The position numbers and the translations under genes were made by a program. From Talinum fruticosum (lineage: Eukaryota > Streptophyta > Magnoliopsida > Caryophyllales > Talinaceae), in contig JAITYX010000046.1 of the NCBI GenBank assembly GCA_021018815.1, positions 1,144,001-1,208,000 on the forward strand: a DNA stretch of 64,000 nucleotides, written 5' to 3'. The notes under the pieces are model-generated. The model saw only the letters and a program-made list of their open reading frames with translations. It made no database searches and had not been told where the DNA came from. Positions 59,431 through 64,000 of this stretch are shown in pieces (position 1 is the stretch's first letter; each line of letters opens with the position of its first letter).

Positions 59431-60665
59431 CCAATGTCCTTTTGCTCTTTTCGAGTACCCTGCAAGACAGAGATAATCTAACCTTTCTCACTTCCTCTAA
59501 TGAACCCAAGTAACATTCTTTACTCGTGGTCCTTTTCGAGGAACAAGGTTTTTCGGAACCCGGATTTGAATGACTTTGGGTTTAGTCCGATTCTGAGTCT
59601 TTTCTTTAAAGAACTAAGTCCGTGTCTCTTTCTTTTTGAAAACTTTTCCTTTAGAGACTGGAGAAGATGGTTTCTTCTTGTAAACTGCTCTGGACTTAGT
59701 CCTCCTTTCATTTTTATGAATGGGACCATGCTCGGCTTTCCCGAGCTTTACGGTTCTAGAACCCTTTTTGAAAAGCTCCGAGTAGGAGTTGGATTCCTCT
59801 TCTTTATTGAAACCAAGACCTTCTTTTCTGAAGGAGACACATTGAGATCCTAATAGCATGTCAAGGTTTTTCTGGCCTTGAGTGAATTTTAAAACAAGAT
59901 CTTGAGACTCGAGTGAGTTTTGGCTTTAGTTGCTCATTTTCTTTTACGAGTAGCTCAAACTCGGTCTCATTGGATTGAGCACTAGTCTTGAGTTCTCTCG
60001 AGTGTGAGTCTCGGCTTTTCCAACTCAATTTTTGAAGAATTGCTCTCGGAGGAAATCAACTCAAGTTGTTCTTTGAAACGAGAAGAATCGGAATTGGACT
60101 TTCTTCTAAAGTGAAAATATATTTTGCTAAATCAACTTTGGAGAATTTGAGAAAATACTCAATTACCTCTTGAGGATTGGATTCCTCGTTGTCCGAGTCC
60201 GACTCGCTTCGCTTCGAGTCGGAGATGGCCATTAGACATTTTGAGTCGTCCGAGTCCTCGTCATCTTCCGATGAGTCCTCATCACTCCATGTTGCCATCA
60301 TAGCCTTTTTCTTCTTTCTGTCCCTTTTTCTCTTTGGACGAGTCTTTGACTATATGGTCTTTGCTGCCACACTCAAAACATCCAGAATTCTTAGTTAAAG
60401 ATAACTTTGAAGGAGAAGAATACTTACCTTTCCTGTCCTTCTTATCTTTCTTTTAGAATTCTTCTTGTGGCCTTTTATCCCATCTTTTGTGCTTTATTAT
60501 TCTCTTAAAACCTCTTGTAATAAGAGCCATGGGATCCTCTTCGAGTCGGAGGAACTCGAGTTTACTTCGGGGTTTCGAGACTTTTAGTGCTATGTTCTTT
60601 TTGGTGCTACCCTCAACATCCTCCTCTTCCAGGTGGATTTCATGAGTGAGAAGCTTCATCATGAT
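59431..60665 (-). pseudogene. Sire-2 gag, N-terminal part deleted
   Basis: Starts inside gag at about 60665 (MKLLTHEIHLEEEDVEG). Then MALITRGFKRIIKHKRW (60550-60490), the zinc knuckle CFECGSKDH at about 60385-60345, and an acidic piece 60301-60056 (WSDEDSSEDDEDSDDSKCLMAI). As in Sire-1, the last zinc ligand falls in gactcg with a shifted frame. A Lys-rich linker lies at 59859-59520. Confidence 0.85.
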
Positions 60666-60687
60666 CCAGGAGGAGGCATTCTAAATT

Positions 60688-62013
60688 CGGCTAATCCAAG
60701 CATGAAGTCAAATCCACTATTTTGAGTCCACAAAATACCGTAGATCGACCGAACCCGAGTTGCTCCCTTCGACAACTCTTCACAAGTTTTTCCTAGACTC
60801 GAAGTTCCCTTATCCGATCTAGTACTTCCTAGCTGAGATAACCCTTACAGTTAGGGACAACTAAGCTGAGTTAACCTTTACAGCTCGGTCAAGGGACCTT
60901 ACTTAGAAAGTAAGAAGAAAGTGATTGTAACGAACTACAAGACCTTACAACTCATAATATAATGAATTACGAGTGGGAGTTATAAGTAGAAGATTGAAAG
61001 TGAATACAATGAATTTTGCTCAAGTATGTATTAACAATAGATTCGGCAATCTTCAAGTTTTCGAGTTGGCTTCTATTTATAGATGACCAAGCAAGCATAG
61101 CCGTTGAGTCCATCTTCCGACCGAGAGTCCTTTGTGACCGTTGTTAAGGACTTTCCGAGTCACTCGAAAGTATCCGTTGTGATATGACCGTTGGGCAATG
61201 GTTCTTAACTCTTTTTGAAGTCCCAAAACCACTCGGCGGTGTCTTGGAGGATAAGGTGGAAACCACCGTTAAGCTTGGCGTTTCGGTTTTCCAGATTTGG
61301 AAACAGACAGCCACGACACAATCTTCCGGGGCTAGGTCGGAGAAGGGGAAAAGCCATGTCTCGCTCGTGATTTGATGTCTTGAAGCTGGTTACTTTTTTA
61401 TTTTAGATAATCCTCGTTTGAATAACCTACAAAAGTAAATCAAATTGGTTCTCAAAGTATAAAATACTTTGGTCCAAGATTAGACATAGATAATAATATA
61501 ATTAAGATAATTGACTAACCGATTATCCGAGTCGGAAAAGGAATGGAATTTTCCGAGTCTAATATCCATGAAACTCAAAATTCCATCCGAGTTAGTCTAA
61601 GCGAGAATCAAGTTATACAACGAATATTAGAGTGAAACAAACTTGATCTAGACTAAGCGTGGTTCGGACTAGAAGCGCCGACTACAACAGAATAGGACTT
61701 ATAACATGAAGTCGGACCTGAGTGCGGTTAAGCGAAATACTAGTCACTTCAACATGCGATAAATCTAAGTGATGAGGGACTCGGAACTGAGTGAGACAGC
61801 GTGAGTGCATATCTATTTTCCGAGTCACTTAGAGATAAGCAAGAAATACATGAAGTGAATGTCATATCACTTAGAGAAAAATACTATATCACTCGGAAAA
61901 GTTTCTAAGGTACGAGAGAATGCCTTGGAATCAAAACTCTATAAGTGAGAAATTCTTATACCGATTCCTTTGTTAGAACTCATAATTGTGCTTGAGCAAA
62001 GTCCGAGTCTTCG
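60688..62013 (-). repeat. 5' LTR of Sire-2, truncated
   Basis: Aligns with 52160-53485. The inner 275 bases or so, with the LTR end, are gone, and the sequence runs straight into gag at about 60665-60687. The outer end reads cttcg where cttca is expected. Confidence 0.85.
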
Positions 62014-63959
62014 GGGATGAACCTTTTTATTAAGATTTCCGAGTTTCATTAAATCGATTTAAAGCGAATTGAGCAAAGTTGAATGGCGGTTTTATTAGCC
62101 ATTTTATTTTAGTAATTATTTTTAGAAGTCCAGGGATATTATTTCTTAACCGGAAGGTAAATAAAATTAAGGTTTCTAAATCCATCGTGAGCCTTTAGGG
62201 CCAAAACACTAATTTGGACCAAAGCCACCACTGTTCACCCCACGGTGTTGGCCAAAGCCAGCACTTAGGGGTTGGCCGGCGCCGGCCATGAAGTGACCCC
62301 GAGAAATCATCCTCGGCCTCTTGGCACGGCAGCGAATCGGGAGCCCTAAAGTTTCTATCCTGCAGTCGGAAAAAGCCGAGATGCGATTGAATAGGAATAA
62401 AGTAAAAAGTAGGAGTCGCTAGTCGGTTTTAGGAAAGAAAAACTAACAAAAACAAAAATAAATATTTGCTCTCTTGATCTTAGTATGGGAAAAATAAGAT
62501 CGAAAAAAGGCTAAAAATGACTCCAACGGTCATTGAACCGAGAATCGGATCCGGGGTGAGGGTACAAAATATAGGGACAAACCCTTTCGTTTCACCCGTC
62601 CGAAGACGACCATTACTAGTTTGAGTAGTGAATTAAAGTAATGTAAAACAAGCAAGCAAGCAACATGTGATGGGAATTAAAGCAACCAGAACAATAATAA
62701 AAGAAAGCGATAAAAGCGAAAGTAAAGAAAGCAAGTAAAGAAAGGAAAAGCGAAAAAGAAAGAAAAGCGAAAATTTAAGAGATTACATCGATCCGGGAGG
62801 AATTAAAAGTGATACATCTTGAATCCACAATACAAAAAGCGATAAATAAAACATATAAATAAAATAAACCATTTTGAAAATTGCATCTGTGCCCTCAAGT
62901 TGTCCCATCTGCCGATCCGGATCTCGGATCCGAATCTCTTGATGCGACGGTGGTGAATTGAAAAGGGCTTTTTGTGAGTTTTTGTAGAGATAGGTAGGCA
63001 GATGTGTGACTAATGTAGCTTTGGGATCGGACATAGGGAGTATGATGGAAGTAGAGAACGAATAGGCTGAAAAGGGACCAAGAGATCATAATACATAATG
63101 GAGTATTCGGTAGCTCTTAGGCGAATTTCAACAGAGTAACATTGAGGGTTGAGCCATTGGGAGAATTAGAGCCAAGGCTCTCTATTTATAGGGAGACGTT
63201 AGGTCATGCAATGACCTAGTTTTAAGCTAGGCCAGCCATCCAAAATAAGGTACAAAATCGGGCAGGAATATCTTGAGATTGAACCGGATATAATCGAGAT
63301 AAAGAAGGGATAAAACCGGATAGAACCGGAGGCGGCGCTAGCCCAAGAGGCTGCGTAGGGTTTCGTACTCTAGCGTGCTTCCAAGGGAGTCTCCGGGGTA
63401 AAATGCAGCGTTCCACTTAACCTTTTTAGAAGGCAGGCGTCGACCACATAAGTTTTCTAAAAATGGGAAGTTTCTATTTTGGGTGGCAAGTTTTTATTTT
63501 TGGCATGTTTTTATTTTTGGCAGTTTTCAATTTTGACGCCGGATGCGTGCTCCTAGTCTCGGGTGGACTGTCTTGGAGCCAAAATGAAGCACTTTTATGC
63601 TTCGATGATGAAATGCAGCGTCTAACGTCATCTTGAGGTCTTCAGCTCCTCGTCTAATTAGGCCGAAGAGAAACGAAGTGTTTTGAGCATGGAATTTCCT
63701 GGTACGGGGCACTTGGACTCTGTTGTCTCTCGAAGGCTTGGCCCGGTTTGACATCATCCGAAAGAAAAGGGGATTTTTGGATCGATCCAAGGAAAAAAGG
63801 GTATTTATTCAATGTTTGGGGTTCTTTGTGGTTTATCGGCTTTCGTCGCACTAATCAAATACGATCCGAAATCCAAATCCTCAAACAGGACTCGGGATTT
63901 CATCATCGGGTCAACAAATCAAAAACAGAGAACAGGATGACACTTTTTTGTTGTCTATA
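62014..63959 (-). repeat. 5' LTR of Tat-2, part right of Sire-2
   Basis: Begins with the second copy of gggat. Same blocks as Tat-1 LTRs: aaatggcggttttatt-like, atttctta, aataggctgaaaagggacc, TATA box at 63182-63190 (minus). Three tttattttggca-like repeats at 63470-63530 are absent from Tat-1. The end gttgtctata (63959) is changed from ggtgtttac. Confidence 0.8.
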
Positions 63960-64000
63960 CTCCTACAAACTGCACTCCAAGAGATAAGGCATGCAACCTT
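63960..64000 (-). pseudogene. LINE-2, part right of the Tat-2 insertion
   Basis: On the minus strand reads KVACLISWSAVC, which joins in sense to EGGLNFKEL at about 50200, the usual LINE ORF2 order. The rest of the LINE lies beyond the window. Confidence 0.55.

Larger units (their letters stand above)
51885..62013 (-). mobile_element. Sire-2, Sirevirus-type Ty1/Copia retrotransposon, minus strand
   Basis: Perfect 5-base duplication gggat (51880-51884, 62014-62018). The 3' LTR is whole (51885-53485); the 5' LTR is cut (60688-62013). In minus order: gag, protease, integrase, reverse transcriptase, RNase H, internal TATA box, envelope-like region, polypurine tract. The shared LTR part looks about 94-96% alike by eye, so it is the youngest insertion in this block. 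It lacks the primer site, the first part of gag and about 275 bases of LTR, so it cannot copy itself. Confidence 0.9.
50217..63959 (-). mobile_element. Tat-2, internally deleted Tat-clade element split by Sire-2
   Basis: Minus-strand order: 5' LTR (63959-62014 plus 51884-51769), primer site, about 270 bases of leader, then directly a 3' LTR lacking its upstream third (51478-50217). All gag-pol is gone. Flanks cccct (50212-50216) and ctcct (63960-63964) match at 4 of 5 bases. LTR and leader are related to Tat-1. The missing coding part and truncated LTR point to one large deletion from leader into LTR. Confidence 0.8.

Overview
This window is repeat-dense nuclear DNA from a flowering plant. 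I find no intact host gene, tRNA, rRNA or CRISPR array. Nearly all of it is nested retrotransposons (Ty3/Gypsy of the Tat clade, large chromovirus-type solo LTRs, Ty1/Copia of the Sirevirus/Maximus type), plus LINE fragments, one CACTA element, two MITE-like elements and microsatellites. The plant call rests on element types found in plants: Tat elements with an archaeal-like second RNase H and a tRNA-Arg-type primer site, Sireviruses with an envelope-like region, and an extra antisense ORF resembling the plant mobile domain. The species cannot be told from this sequence.

Left block (1-27899). The oldest layer is a second Tat-like element on the minus strand (LTR 27309-27899, leader 26351-27289). 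Inserted in it is a large minus-strand Tat element, Tat-1: 3' LTR 1-1577 (cut by the window edge), gag-pol about 16911-22760, 5' LTR 24336-26350. Between pol and the 3' LTR, Tat-1 carries two extra antisense (plus-strand) genes, each behind its own TATA box: a spliced plant-mobile-domain-like gene (9119-11633) and a second Tat-type extra ORF (12112-16425). Three solo LTRs broke into it: B (1677-8436, minus), A (2592-5534, inside B) and C (12250-14981, inside the second extra ORF). All coding parts are degraded.

Middle (27900-50211). A TIR element (27951-28998), long AT and ATT microsatellites, a 5'-truncated LINE (29634-31115), a hAT-type MITE (31631-32406), then a plus-strand Sirevirus, Sire-1 (32963-46643, TSD atata) whose 3' LTR holds solo LTR D (43143-46016). 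After a short low-copy stretch come a non-autonomous CACTA element (47012-48665, TSD tta) and the 3' part of a second LINE.

Right block (50212-64000). The second LINE is split by an internally deleted Tat element, Tat-2 (50217-63959), whose own 5' LTR is split by a minus-strand Sirevirus, Sire-2 (51885-62013, TSD gggat). The LINE resumes at 63960.

Nothing here works together as a cellular pathway. The points most worth a second look are the antisense genes with TATA boxes and introns in Tat-1, an internal TATA box in front of the envelope-like region in both Sireviruses, a conserved palindrome in four diverged solo LTRs, and a recurring one-base difference at CTG/CAG sites (CTCG/CGAG) that breaks reading frames and may be a sequencing artefact. 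Identities quoted are by-eye estimates.
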